This document shows positions 1 through 9,112 of a DNA stretch of 16,953 nt, one piece after another (within the stretch, counting starts at the first letter, position 1; each line of letters starts with the position of its first letter). Source of the stretch: Blastocladiella britannica (Eukaryota > Blastocladiomycota > Blastocladiomycetes > Blastocladiales > Blastocladiaceae); assembly GCA_025349905.2 (NCBI GenBank), contig MU624932.1, positions 1-16,953 on the forward strand. The letters are read 5' to 3'. Below the pieces are notes generated by a model. It searched no databases and was not told where the DNA came from. It saw nothing but the letters and a program-made list of their open reading frames with translations. A program made the translations under genes and the position numbers.

Positions 1-533
1 ACCACCCAGGGACCCCACCACCCAAGTCGCTCCCCCGCTTCGAGCCGTGGCATGGGATCGAGAAGCGCCGGACTCGCAGCCTCAAGAAACTGCGAGCGCT
101 GACCCCCAAGGGTTCGATTCCAGCGGACGATGTCAAGGCCGAGCTCGAGATTCACCAAGTGCACCACGAGGCCCGATGGGATGCCCTCAGGCTGCATTGT
201 GCGGCCCGCGGCGGACCACTGGAGCGGCGCAAGGAGCGCACCGAGGCTGCTGCCGCCTGGCAATCGCTGATCGGGGAGTGGCTGGCCAGGCGGATGGGCG
301 ACGCGGCTCGGGTGGGCAACCCATGGTCGGTCGAGGACGTGGCCAAGGTGGCGCAGCTCTCCAAGGACCGTGCGACGACGGTGGCGTTCGTGAAGGCGGC
401 AGCGGCGGCGGCGGCTGTCCGGGAGGCCGAGTTGTTTGCGTCGCCCGAGTACAAGGACGCGGCGGCAAAGGTGATGGCCAAGGTCGCGGCGGCCAAGGCG
501 AGGGCAGCGGCCAAGGCCGCCGCTGGTACTTGA
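1..533 (+). CDS. 3' end of an unrecognised basic, alanine-rich protein (partial)
   Basis: A reading frame is open from base 3 to a TGA at 531-533, and it enters from outside the window, so this is the C-terminal ~176 residues of a larger gene. An exon boundary near the left edge cannot be excluded. The part seen begins with a Pro- and Lys/Arg-rich stretch (KRRTRSLKKLRAL), continues with a probably helical segment containing two Trp (WQSLIGEWLARRMG), and ends in an Ala/Lys-rich tail (AAAKVMAKVAAAKARAAAK) that resembles a linker-histone or low-complexity helix. I do not recognise a domain. Third-position GC richness, and the start of the next gene 105 bp downstream in the same orientation, support real coding sequence. 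Other frames here are also open because of GC bias, so the assignment is moderate. Confidence 0.55.
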   Translation, partial: HPGTPPPKSLPRFEPWHGIEKRRTRSLKKLRALTPKGSIPADDVKAELEIHQVHHEARWDALRLHCAARGGPLERRKERTEAAAAWQSLIGEWLARRMGDAARVGNPWSVEDVAKVAQLSKDRATTVAFVKAAAAAAAVREAELFASPEYKDAAAKVMAKVAAAKARAAAKAAAGT

Positions 534-638
534 AAATGTAGGAAGGAGGGTTCCTCCGATGCCAACCGGGAGCGAAATCCCTCACAACGGATTGCAGGCT
601 CTGTTTGTTATAATTGATCAAAATCAAAGAAATAAACC

Positions 639-1486
639 ATGTTCCGACCACTCCTCGTCCGCTGTGCCGCCGCGCCCCTGAACGCGTCGTCTCTGCCCTT
701 GCTGTACGCCGCGCGCGGCCTCCGCAGTCTGTCCAGCAAGCAACAGACCACACCCGTTACCATCTGGGACCAGTCGCTGCGCACCGACCCGTCCGCCATC
801 AATCCGGCCCGGTACATGCCGGCAAAGACCCTGGAGCAGATTACGGTCCCCTTCACCGCGTCCGCTAACGGCCCTTTGCCCGCCACCCCTTACGCGTCCA
901 CCGACACGGACGCGGCGTTTGGTCCGCGCCTGCGCAAGACGCTGGTGTCGATGCGCCGCACCGTCAAGGTCACGAAAGGTGGGAAAGTGGTCAGCATGAG
1001 CGCAATGGTGGTGGTGGGCGATGGTAAAGGTGCTGTCGGGTACGGCGAGGGCAAGGATGCGGCGGCTCCCGCGGCGGTGAAAAAGGCCACGGCGCTGGCC
1101 ATGAAGAACATGGTGGTGGTGGACCGGTACGACGACCGGACCATCTTGCACAACCTGGACACGCACTTCAAGGCCACGCACATTGTGATGCGGGCTGCTC
1201 CGCCTGGTTTGTTTTATTGCTGTTGTTTTGTTGATGGACTTTGGTGTACTCACAACACCATAAAATACGAAAAGGATTCGGGATCCGCACCAACCCCAAC
1301 GTCCACGAGATCTGCCGCTGCGCTGGGATTGACGACGTGTCGGCCAAGGTGATGGGATCGCGGAACCCTATCAACGTGGTCAAGGCAACGTTCAAGGCGC
1401 TGCAGGCGCAAAAGACCCCCGAGGATCTTGCTCGCAGTCGTGGCCTGCGCGTGCACGATGTGCGCAAGCTCGTGTATGGCCAGTAA
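639..1486 (+). CDS. MRPS5: Mitochondrial small-subunit ribosomal protein uS5m
   Basis: Two exons, 639-1206 and 1275-1486, encode 259 residues. The 68-nt intron opens GTTTGT and splits the Gly codon of AAPPGFGIRTN, the conserved S5 core loop. The N-terminus is Arg/Ala/Ser-rich with no acidic residue in the first ~40 (MFRPLLVRCAAAPL), as expected for a mitochondrial presequence. From about residue 94 the S5 dsRNA-binding-like domain follows (RRTVKVTKGGKVVSMSAMVV, GDGKGAVGYGEGKD), then the C-terminal S5 fold (NPNVHEICRCAGIDDVSAKV, MGSRNPINVVKATFKAL). It should sit in the decoding/mRNA-entry side of the mitoribosomal small subunit. The start is the first ATG after an A-rich leader (AAATAAACCATG). 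It is close to the bacterial core plus a presequence, without long mitochondrial extensions. uL2m, the other mitoribosomal gene, lies 11.6 kb away with no evident link. Confidence 0.93.
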
Positions 1487-1516
1487 TTAAGCTCTTTTCG
1501 TAAAATATATAATGTG

Positions 1517-1524
1517 TCACGTCA
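1517..1524 (+). promoter_or_regulatory. CRE/bZIP-like element upstream of RPA1
   Basis: TCACGTCA lies 82 bp before the RPA1 ATG in the 119-bp gap after uS5m. It contains the ACGTCA half-site recognised by ATF/CREB-type bZIP factors. A pyrimidine tract (CT repeat, about 1555-1570) lies between it and the ATG and may mark the core promoter. This rests on motif resemblance only; a match of this length can occur by chance. Confidence 0.25.
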
Positions 1525-1605
1525 CTCGGAGTTTTCTCACTCACATTTCAAAGGTCTCTCTCTCTCTTTCAATCTCAAAGTCAACCGATAATCATTCAAA
1601 ATATA

Positions 1606-3808
1606 ATGTCAGAACTCTCCCAAGGCTGCGTCGCGGCCGTCATGTCGAGCCAATCGACCGTCGGCTTCCCGCCCAACGCCATTGTCCAGCTGCTGGGCAC
1701 AAAGTGCGTCCCCTCCAAGCCCGCCGAGGGAGGTGAGGCACCCGACCGCTGGCGCATGGCCCTTTCGGACGGCATCCACACCACCAACTGTTTGTATTTA
1801 TTCGATTTTTATGCTATTGATCACCTCTTAATTCATTCATTTATTATGATAGGTCTGGCCAGCGGTGCCATGTCGCAAGCGCTGCGCGACAATGTCTACG
1901 AAAAGCTCTCGGTACTGCGCATCGACTCATCCATGAGCAGTGTCGTCAGTGGCCGCAAGTGCGTTTCTCACTATCCTCTTATGTAAATGATCGATTGACT
2001 CACTCCATTTCGTAAAAAGGATCCCAATCATTGTCAACGTCACCCTGGTCCACCGCGCTGCTGAAAAGATCGGCAACCCTACCCCCTGGGTCGAAAAGCC
2101 GGCTGCTGCGGGAGCAGAGGGCGGCGTGCACGCTTACCCCTCGGCGACGGCGGTTCCCCCCACGGGAGGCAACAGCGGAGCACCGTCTTACCACGATGCC
2201 GCTCACACGGGCGGTATTTCGCACATGTCAACTCCAGCCTATGGTGGTAGCAGTGGTGCCGTTTCGCACGCGCCGATTGTCTCTCACGCACCAACAGTTT
2301 CGCATGCTCCCACGGTTTCCCACGCCCCGATTGTGTCGCACGCACCCACGACTCAGCACGCTCCGTACAACTCGGCGTACCCGTCATCGACCACCACCAC
2401 CAGTGCGGCGCCGATGGGAGCCTACGCATCGACCGTCACGTCCGGATCCACGTCGGCCCACGACAGCATCGTCACCGTCGACTCTCTGACGCCCTACAAC
2501 AACTCCTGGACCATCCGCGGCCGCATCACGTCCAAGGGCGACATGAAGACCTACAAGGGCAAGGACGGCAAGGACGGCAAACTGTTTAGCTTCACGGTCA
2601 TGGACGAGACCAACGACGTGCGCGTGACCTGCTTCAATGACGTGGCGGGGACCCTGTTCCCAATGGTGCACCAGGGCCGCGTGTACTTGCTCTCGAACGG
2701 CCGGCTCAAGCAAGCCAACCAGCGCTTCAACACCACCGGCTGCCAGTACGAGATCACGGCCGAGCGGGACACGCGCCTCGAGGAGTGCCAGGCGTCCGAG
2801 GCGGCCAAAGTGCCGCAGCCGCGCCTCAATGTGGTGGCCCTGAGCGAACTCATGCGCATCGAGCCCAACATGACCTGCGACGTGATGGGCGTGGTCCTGG
2901 ACGTCGGGGAGCCAACGACCATCATCTCCAAGGCCACAAGCAAGGAGCTCACCAAGCGCGAGATTACTTTGGTGGACACGTCGTTGTACTCTGTCCGGCT
3001 GACGCTGTGGGGCAACCAGGCAACGTCGACCGAGGTCAGTGTTGGCCAGGTGGTTGGCGTGCGCGGCGTCCGCGTGGGCGATTTTGGTGGCCGGTCGCTG
3101 TCGTGCCTCAACAGCTCGATTCTCATGATCAACCCTGACAACCCGGAGGCGCACTCGCTGCTGGGCTGGTTTGCCAACATTCAGTACCAGCAGCCCCTGT
3201 GGCATAGCTACGCGGGCGGTGCGGGCGGTGCACGCGCCGGCGGGCCTGGCGGCGATTCGCGGAGCGAGGTGACCCCACTGTGCGACGTGTCGGACCCGCA
3301 CTTTGGCGCCGACAAGACCGAGTACTACACGTGCGAGATTTACATCACGCACATTCGCGCCGGCAACATGGCGTACCCGGCGTGCCCGACGCCCAACTGT
3401 GGGAAAAAAGTCACGCAGATGGGTGGCATGTGGCGGTGCGAGAAGTGCAACCAGCAGCACGAGCAGCCCGAGTACCGGTACATTTCGAGTTTCTGTGGGG
3501 CCGATGCGACGGGCCAGATGTGGTTCCAAGTGTTCAACGACATGGGCCGGGTGATTTTCGGACGCGAGGCGACCGAGTTCATGGCACTGCGCGAGCAGGA
3601 TATGAACGCCGCGCAGGCCGAGCTCGATCGGATCACGTACAAGTCGTTCCGGCTGCGGGTGCGCGCCAAGCAAGAGACGTACAATGACGAGATGCGCGCC
3701 CGACACTCGGTGGTGGAGGCCACTCCACTGGATACCTCCCAGGGCATTATTGAGTCCAGCCGCAGTGCCCGCGAGGTGATCCGTGGGTACGAGGTTGCTG
3801 CTGCATGA
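1606..3808 (+). CDS. RPA1: Replication protein A large subunit (RPA70/Rfa1)
   Basis: Three exons (1606-1789, 1853-1958, 2020-3808) give 692 residues; introns are 63 and 61 nt. The protein binds single-stranded DNA in replication, repair and recombination as the large RPA subunit. Residues 1-~115 form the protein-interaction OB fold DBD-F (MSELSQGCVAAVM at the start, KIGNPTPW at the end). A linker of ~130 residues follows, rich in Ser/Thr/Ala/Pro/His, containing an SHAP hexapeptide repeat. DBD-A begins near residue 247 (IVTVDSLTPYNNSWTIRGR), DBD-B near 375, and DBD-C carries the zinc ribbon C552-x4-C557-x12-C570-x2-C573 with a C-terminal helical part. It is ~70 residues longer than yeast or human RPA70, mostly from the linker. 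The start is the first ATG, and the N-terminal sequence matches the family start. Confidence 0.96.
2264..2365 (+). repeat. In-frame 18-nt tandem repeat encoding SHAP-x-x units in the RPA1 linker
   Basis: Five consecutive 18-nt units (2264-2353) encode SHAPIV, SHAPTV, SHAPTV, SHAPIV and SHAPTT, followed by a degenerate QHAPYN. The codons differ between copies (for example TCG/TCT/TCC for Ser, GCG/GCA/GCT/GCC for Ala), so the protein sequence is more uniform than the DNA. The array lies in the disordered linker between DBD-F and DBD-A. Confidence 0.9.
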
Positions 3809-3868
3809 AAGGATGGGTGGCGTCCTCCTCTATTAAATATATTTTTCCCTTTTCTGACGTCCGCTCTC

Positions 3869-3876
3869 TTTCGCGC
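3869..3876 (+). promoter_or_regulatory. E2F/SBF-like site in the RPA1-septin spacer
   Basis: TTTCGCGC matches the E2F consensus TTTSSCGC. It continues into GCGCCA, so a second partial site is present on the opposite strand. It lies 61 bp after the RPA1 stop and 184 bp before the septin ATG, flanked by AT-rich DNA (AAATATATTTTT before it, CATATTTTTTTT after). It could time septin expression to G1/S, as fungal SBF/MBF sites do. This is inference from the motif alone. Confidence 0.3.
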
Positions 3877-3937
3877 GCCATATTTTTTTTTCTTCGGAAA
3901 ATATTTAACGCCTAACTATTTATATTTTTGTAACACC

Positions 3938-4023
3938 ATGTCGGTCCGTCGCTGGTCCTATTTTTCTTTGGCGTAATGGCGGCAGCACTTGCTCGTGGTG
4001 GTGCCACTCGTCGTAAATTGTGA
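3938..4023 (+). other. Two overlapping upstream ORFs in the septin leader
   Basis: An ATG at 3938 opens a 12-codon ORF ending at TAA 3974-3976. The second ORF starts with ATG 3976-3978, sharing the A of that stop (TAATG), and encodes 15 codons ending at TGA 4021-4023. The septin ATG follows 36 nt later. If the transcript starts upstream of 3938, these could limit septin translation or require reinitiation. Whether the leader reaches this far cannot be read from the sequence. Confidence 0.45.
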
Positions 4024-4059
4024 AGATCATCGGCGGCGAACAGCAAAAAATTCTCACAT

Positions 4060-5336
4060 ATGCCCGACCGTACTGTTATACAGATGGGCGATCTGCGCAC
4101 CCGCCGCGGCGGCAAAAAGGCCTTCCAGTTCAACATGATTGTGGTCGGGTCGTCGGGGCTCGGCAAGTCCACGTTCATCAACACGCTGTGCAACCAGCCC
4201 GTGGTGCCCAAGCGCGCGTACGATGACCCAGCACTGTGTGCGGTCGAAAAGACCATCAGCATCAACCCGGTGACTGTGGAGACCGAGGAGGACGGGTTCA
4301 AAATCCAGCTGACGGTCGTGGACACCCCCGGATTCGGCGATAACATTGACAACTCGACCAAGTACGTCTACACCCTTTGCCTTATTATTTTATCGGGGTG
4401 GTCGTCTTTTTTTCTTTGCGAAGAAAAAACAAAATGCGCCTCTCATGTCATGATTTTTTGGTGGTGACTGACCTTTGGAATTTTCTCACAGCTTTAACAC
4501 GATCCTGAGCTTTATTGAGCGCCAGTACGACGAGGTGCTCTCGGAAGAGTCCAAGATCAAACGTAACCCAAAGTTCCTGGACAACCGCATCCATGTTCTG
4601 CTGTACTTTATTCAGCCGACCGGCCACTCGCTGCGCGAAATTGACGTCGAGTTTATGAAGCGCCTGTCGTCGTGCGTCAACATCATCCCTTGCATTGGCA
4701 AGTCGGACACGTTCACTCCAAAGGAACTGTCGGACTTTAAGAAGCGGGTTCGTTTTCTTCATTTGTTTTTTTATTCACTTTGGGCTCACTGTATAAAAAA
4801 AAACAGGTCATGGAAGACATTCGCTTTTACGGCATCAATGTGTTTGAATTCCCGGTGGAGGAGGAGGATGACGAGGAGACGGCGGAAGAGAACCAAGAGC
4901 TCCGCGTACGTTATATACTCCCTCCTTATCATGAGACCTGATCAAATACTAAACATACACGGTGATACTGCTAGAACTTGCTGCCCTTTGCCATCATTGG
5001 CAGCGACGACGAGGTGATGGTGAATGGCCGTCTGGTGCGAGGCCGCCAGTACCCGTGGGGCGTTGTTGAGGTCGAGAACCTCAAGCACTGCGACTACACA
5101 CGCCTGCGGTCGGTGCTGCTGTCGAGCCACATGCATGAGCTCAAGGAAATCACCGAGGATCACTTGTACGAAGAGTACCGTGCATCCAAGCTCAGCAAGG
5201 TATGATTCTACATATTTCACATATTTGTGCGACCTCGTCATCTCAATCCCCCAATATATAACAGCTTGAGGGCTTGGCTGCTCGCGTCGCGCAGATGCAC
5301 GTGCAGGAATCGGCAGCATCGTTTGCGCCTCAATAA
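4060..5336 (+). CDS. Septin GTPase (Cdc11/AspA-like group)
   Basis: Five exons (4060-4361, 4492-4747, 4807-4905, 4975-5199, 5265-5336) encode 317 residues; introns are 130, 59, 69 and 65 nt. Septins are GTP-binding proteins that polymerise into filaments at the cortex and division sites. The P-loop GSSGLGKS is at residues 30-37, the G3 motif DTPGFG starts at D88, and the G4 position reads GKSD (170-173). The septin-unique element is clear (LPFAIIGSDDEV, GRQYPWGVVEVEN). The polybasic region before the G domain is short (RTRRGGKK). The similarity pattern (NRIHVLLYFIQPTGHSLREI, YEEYRASKLSK) points to the Cdc11/AspA class, but the subgroup call is tentative. The protein stops ~20 residues after the last core helix, so the C-terminal coiled coil usual in that class is missing. 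Confidence 0.93.
4408..4429 (+). other. Perfect 9-bp stem-loop inside septin intron 1
   Basis: TTTTTTCTT (4408-4416) and AAGAAAAAA (4421-4429) are exact reverse complements around a TGCG loop. The structure sits in the middle of the longest intron found in this window (4362-4491, 130 nt). It could shorten the donor-to-branch distance in the pre-mRNA, or be chance in an AT-rich intron. Confidence 0.5.
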
Positions 5337-5491
5337 TTCTGACTTGGCGTTTTTTTTTTTGCACTTTCAAATTTTGGATTTTCTTTTTAGACGGCTTTTT
5401 TTCTCTCTCTCCGGCCTCGCTCCCCCTGATCTGCACGCTCTCTTTGTTCTTTGCAGAAAATACATCTCTCTTTTTATTTTTTAGAGGGAAC
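5337..5491 (+). terminator. Shared 3' spacer between the convergent septin and TFIIIC genes
   Basis: The 155 bp between the two stop codons contain long T-runs and a CT tract (near 5400) but no convincing ORF. Both transcripts must be cleaved and polyadenylated here. No canonical AATAAA is visible on either strand in the expected place, so poly(A) signals are probably degenerate. Overlapping 3' UTRs are likely at this spacing. Confidence 0.45.
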
Positions 5492-8400
5492 TTACTGCTC
5501 CAAATTCAAAATCGACACGATCCCATTCGCTCCGCCGACCGCGATCCAGCCCGCATGTCGCCGCTCCGGGTTCCACGAAGCCTTTAAAAAAGTTTAATCA
5601 GTTATTGAAAACGCCACCAAAAAAAAAAAGAAAGGGTCAAGTACCGTTTGCAAAGCGACCCGCTGGTCGCTTTTCAGCACGTACCCGGCCTCCTTTTTCA
5701 GCAACGACCCGTCAAACTCTTCGTACCCGAGATTGTCGCGGTACTGGAACGTTCCCTGGGGGTCAATGACCGATACGCTAAGTGCCAGCAAACTCGCCGG
5801 TTTCACCACCCGGTGCCGGACTCGATGAGCGTTGACAGCTTTCACGAGTCCGTCAGCGCTGGCGGTCACCAGGAACGGATGGTGCGCGGACGTGCACTGC
5901 GACCAGATCGTCGACCGGTGCATGAGCAGAACCGCCGAGCCGCGAATGTCGGGCATGCGGTACACGCGCAGCGCGTGGTCCGAGTCGGCAAAGTACACCG
6001 AGTCGGCGCACTTGGACCATTCGCAGGACATCAAGAACGCTGTTATATATATTTTTGTTTTTGAGTACACGTCCATTGTAAATCCAATCGTCAATGAACG
6101 CACCGCGAGCACGGAACAAAGGAATCGGGACAAACAAGTCGCGCAAATCCCACACATTCAGCCTCCCGTCAGCGCCGCTCGTCGAGAGCACGTTGGGCAC
6201 CTCGGCGCCCGACTCGAACGATACGTCGCGAACAAATGCGTCGTGGGCCGGGAAATGGGCCATGGGTTCCGGGTCCACCGGGTTGGCCAGTGCCCATGGA
6301 ATGTCGTAGATGGTGATGAACCCATTCGCGCACCCGAGGGCCACACGGCGGTCGCCACCAAATGTAAAGCAAAAGTACGTGGTATCGGGCCGATACGCCT
6401 TCATGAGCACCGACTGCACTTGCAGTACCACCGGTTCGTCGATATCGGGGGTGGGGCGCGGGACTGCCAGCAGTCGGAATGCGCCATCACCAAAGCAGCC
6501 GCCCAGAATCCCGAGAAGCGGGCTGGTATTGTCGTGGACAGACGAGGCGCTGCCTGGCCACCACTCCAGGTTGAAGCACGGGCCCCACTGGTGTTCGAGC
6601 AAGAGCGCGAGTCGCGGCGACGCTGGTGCGCTTCCATTCTTTTTGTTTGTGCCGTTGGTGTTGTCGTCGGCATCATCGACATCGTCGTCATCATGGTCGC
6701 GACTCATTTTTTGACGACGCTTGCTCTTGCCGGCCGCAGAAGTCGACGAAGCGGACGTTGAGGAACCCGCCGACGCCAAAGGGACATGCCATATTTGAAT
6801 CGTGTTAGCTTCCTGTATGCGCTCGCCAACAACGTAGTGGGAGTTGGTGTCCTTGTATCCACCGACGGCAAGGTACGATCCGAGCCAGCTGGCGCCCCAG
6901 ACGGATCCTCCTGCGTTGATAAGGTGGGCGCTGCGGTTTCCAGGGAGAGAAGACTCTGTGTAAAAAAGAAAGATACCAAAATGAGAAGGGGCACAAAACC
7001 AAAATACAATCCCTTCGTGCGCGTACCGAATGTGTGGGCAGTCAGTGGCGGAATCGTGGTCGCCTCAGTGTCACCATTCCAAAGGAGGTTGACGGACGAA
7101 GCATCCTCAGGCCGGGCAGCAAAGTCGGTTGCTCCAGGTACATACCCATCGTCCAGTGACTCGGCCGCGATCGTAATCACGTCCTGGGTCGCCTGCGGAA
7201 TATCAGGCTCATCGTCGCCGACATCATCGTCGTCAAAGATGCGCGGGCCAAGCAAGTCGTACATTTGCCCCTGCAGCGCCACAGGCATCCCCGCCTCGTC
7301 TGGATTGCACCGGTAGCCAGGGTTGGTGGGCGCGCCTCCTCCCCGCCGTGCACGACGCGACAGCGGCAACGAGAGCAACCGACGGTTATCCTTCTGTAGT
7401 TGCACCGCGGCGGATCGGGTCATGGGCACGCCGCAAATCGGAATCGGGAGTGGTGCCTCGTCGTCTCCCGCCTCGGCCACTGCTGCTGTTGCTGTTGCTG
7501 CCTCTAAACCGGCCGGGTTTGGTGCCGGCGACGACGGCGCTGCTGCGCCACCAGCGCTGAGTGCATCTTCGCCAATCAGCTTGAGCAGCTTTTCGCGGGC
7601 CGACATCCGCACCAGCCCTTCCAAATGAGAGTAAACGGTATCGGAATTGGCCTCGTACACGGGCTTGAGCTGGACGTAGGCCGAGAGATCGAATTCGGGT
7701 GGGAGGAACGAGGCGGAGAGGTCGCGGTGCAAGCGGTTTTGCTCGGGCAAAGAGATCCATGCCGCGCCGAGGTTCAGGGTCACCGGGTACAATGCGGCGG
7801 GGATTTTGAACAGCATTTCGAGCGCGGGCGTTGCGATATGCGCCAGCTCGTGGGTATCGGGCAAGTTTCCAAGGAGTGGGCTGCGTGGGTCAATTGGCCG
7901 GCGTGGGCAAACGCGCGCCAGGACCGACCCTAGGGAGTGCGAGGTGTTGCGAACATGGTTAACGAACGCGGCCGTGGACTTGGTAGAGACCACGCACAGC
8001 GGGCACTGCAGGCGGTGGTCGGCGCTGGTCGGAATCACGATCGCCATGGTCGGCATGATGGCCAAGGCCCGTTGCCATTCCTCGGGATCAACCAAGTCAG
8101 CGGCGTGGGCGTGGTTGTTGTGGCCAACGGATGGTGAGGCAGCGGCGCTACCGCTCGGCGTGCCCTCCCTGTCCACGGCTGAGCGTCGCCGCTTCTGCGC
8201 TTTGGTAGGCTTTGCCTCTTGAATATCTTCGCGGCCCACCAGGTCGCTCAGCGGCGTGGTTGCGAATCGCGCACGCACTGAACCCACAATCAAACTGACC
8301 AGTGCCGCGCACGCCTGCTCGTGCTCCGGTAAGAGTGCTGGCGGGTCCACGGTGTTGGCCGCGAGCAAGTTCTCGAGCTGTTCGCTGGCGGCGGCCTCGT

Positions 8401-8977
8401 CGTCCACGTTGATGAGGTGCGCGTACGATCGCGAGAGCGACGTGGGAAAGATGCGGTGGCCGCTACTGCCGCCGCCGGAACCAATGCGACGGGATGCAGG
8501 GGTAGTGCGGCGGCGTTGGGTGCTGCCAATCACGTCCTCGTCGTCGTCATTATCGCCGTCGTCATGATCGCTCTCCTCCTCTTCTTCGGCCTCGGCGGAC
8601 GCGGCGGAATCGTCGTCAGACCCGCCCTCATCACTGTTTTCGTCGAGCGTGAAATGGTCCGACTCGTCGTCGTCGTCATCCTCAGAGTCGCCGCTATTGC
8701 TTTCGGCAGCGGATTTGCTCTGTAGTTTGGAGGCAGTGCGGCGGCCACGGCCCGATGTCGGTTTTTTCGCGTCCGATCCAGTCTGGTCCTCTTCCTGGTC
8801 TTCCTCCTGGCCCGCGTCCGAGTCCGAGTTGACGACGGATGGGCGGCCACCCACCTTGGTTCGGGTGCGGTGTTTGCCAAAGGTTTCGCGTACAGTGCGC
8901 GTGCGCTCAATGGCAACGGCCGCGGCCTTGCGTTTTGGGCGGCCAGCTGATGCAGGTGGTGACGTTGGTGGTGCCAT
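5492..8977 (-). CDS. TFC6: Transcription factor TFIIIC WD40 subunit (Tfc6/Sfc6/GTF3C2 family)
   Basis: Four exons on the minus strand (8977-7027, 6955-6104, 6039-5645, 5581-5492) encode 1095 residues; introns are 71, 64 and 63 nt. The family subunit is part of the TFIIIC module that recognises the B box of tRNA promoters. The N-terminus carries an AT-hook-like GRPKRK (12-17), then a long acidic Asp/Glu/Ser-rich region (~50-150). A C2H2-type finger follows at C325-x2-C328-x12-H341-x5-H347. The WD40 propeller begins near residue 660 (NAGGSVWGASWLGSYLAVGG, NTIQIWHV) and continues with WGPCFNLEWWPG, GGCFGDGAFRLLAVP, DGRLNVWDLRDL and a final GWIAVGGANGIVSI strand near the C-terminus; these blocks are typical of Tfc6/GTF3C2. 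The ATG is the first one, preceded by GACAAAA. The long N-terminal half is mostly unrecognised. Confidence 0.85.
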
Positions 8978-9112
8978 TTTTGTCTACAATTTTTTTCTCA
9001 AGTCAAGACGCACCCTTACTCTGCTCACGATCCCCTTTTCGCTTCTTCTCCCTCCACGCCTCCAATTAACCAGTATAATATCCTCATACTTTTACTCACG
9101 CTCAATAAAATC
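8978..9112. promoter_or_regulatory. Divergent promoter between the TFIIIC subunit and coactosin
   Basis: The 135 bp separating the two ATGs must hold both start sites. It has T-rich and CT-rich stretches and a TATAAT-like sequence (near 9075) 38 bp before the coactosin ATG. No known factor site stands out. Shared regulation is possible from geometry alone. Confidence 0.5.

Noticed and set aside
111..121. GGTTCGATTCC, an exact tRNA B-box / T-loop sequence
   Set aside because: The flanking bases do not form a T stem (only two pairs) and no acceptor, D or anticodon arms can be drawn. It sits inside the partial coding frame, so a tRNA is not supported; an extra TFIIIC site is only speculation.
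187..753. Minus-strand open frames across the first gene and uS5m start
   Set aside because: Their translations are repetitive Pro/Arg/Ala runs and they cross the uS5m start; explained as a GC-bias shadow.
2384..3706. Minus-strand 440-codon open frame opposite RPA1
   Set aside because: RPA1 domains are unmistakable on the plus strand. The antisense frame is His/Arg/Val-rich low-quality sequence, as GC-biased codons produce on the opposite strand.
6040..6070. A 31-nt intron (GTGTAC...ACAG) in the TFIIIC gene
   Set aside because: The frame also fits an upstream GTGCGT donor at 6103 giving 64 nt, typical of this genome, so the longer intron was chosen.
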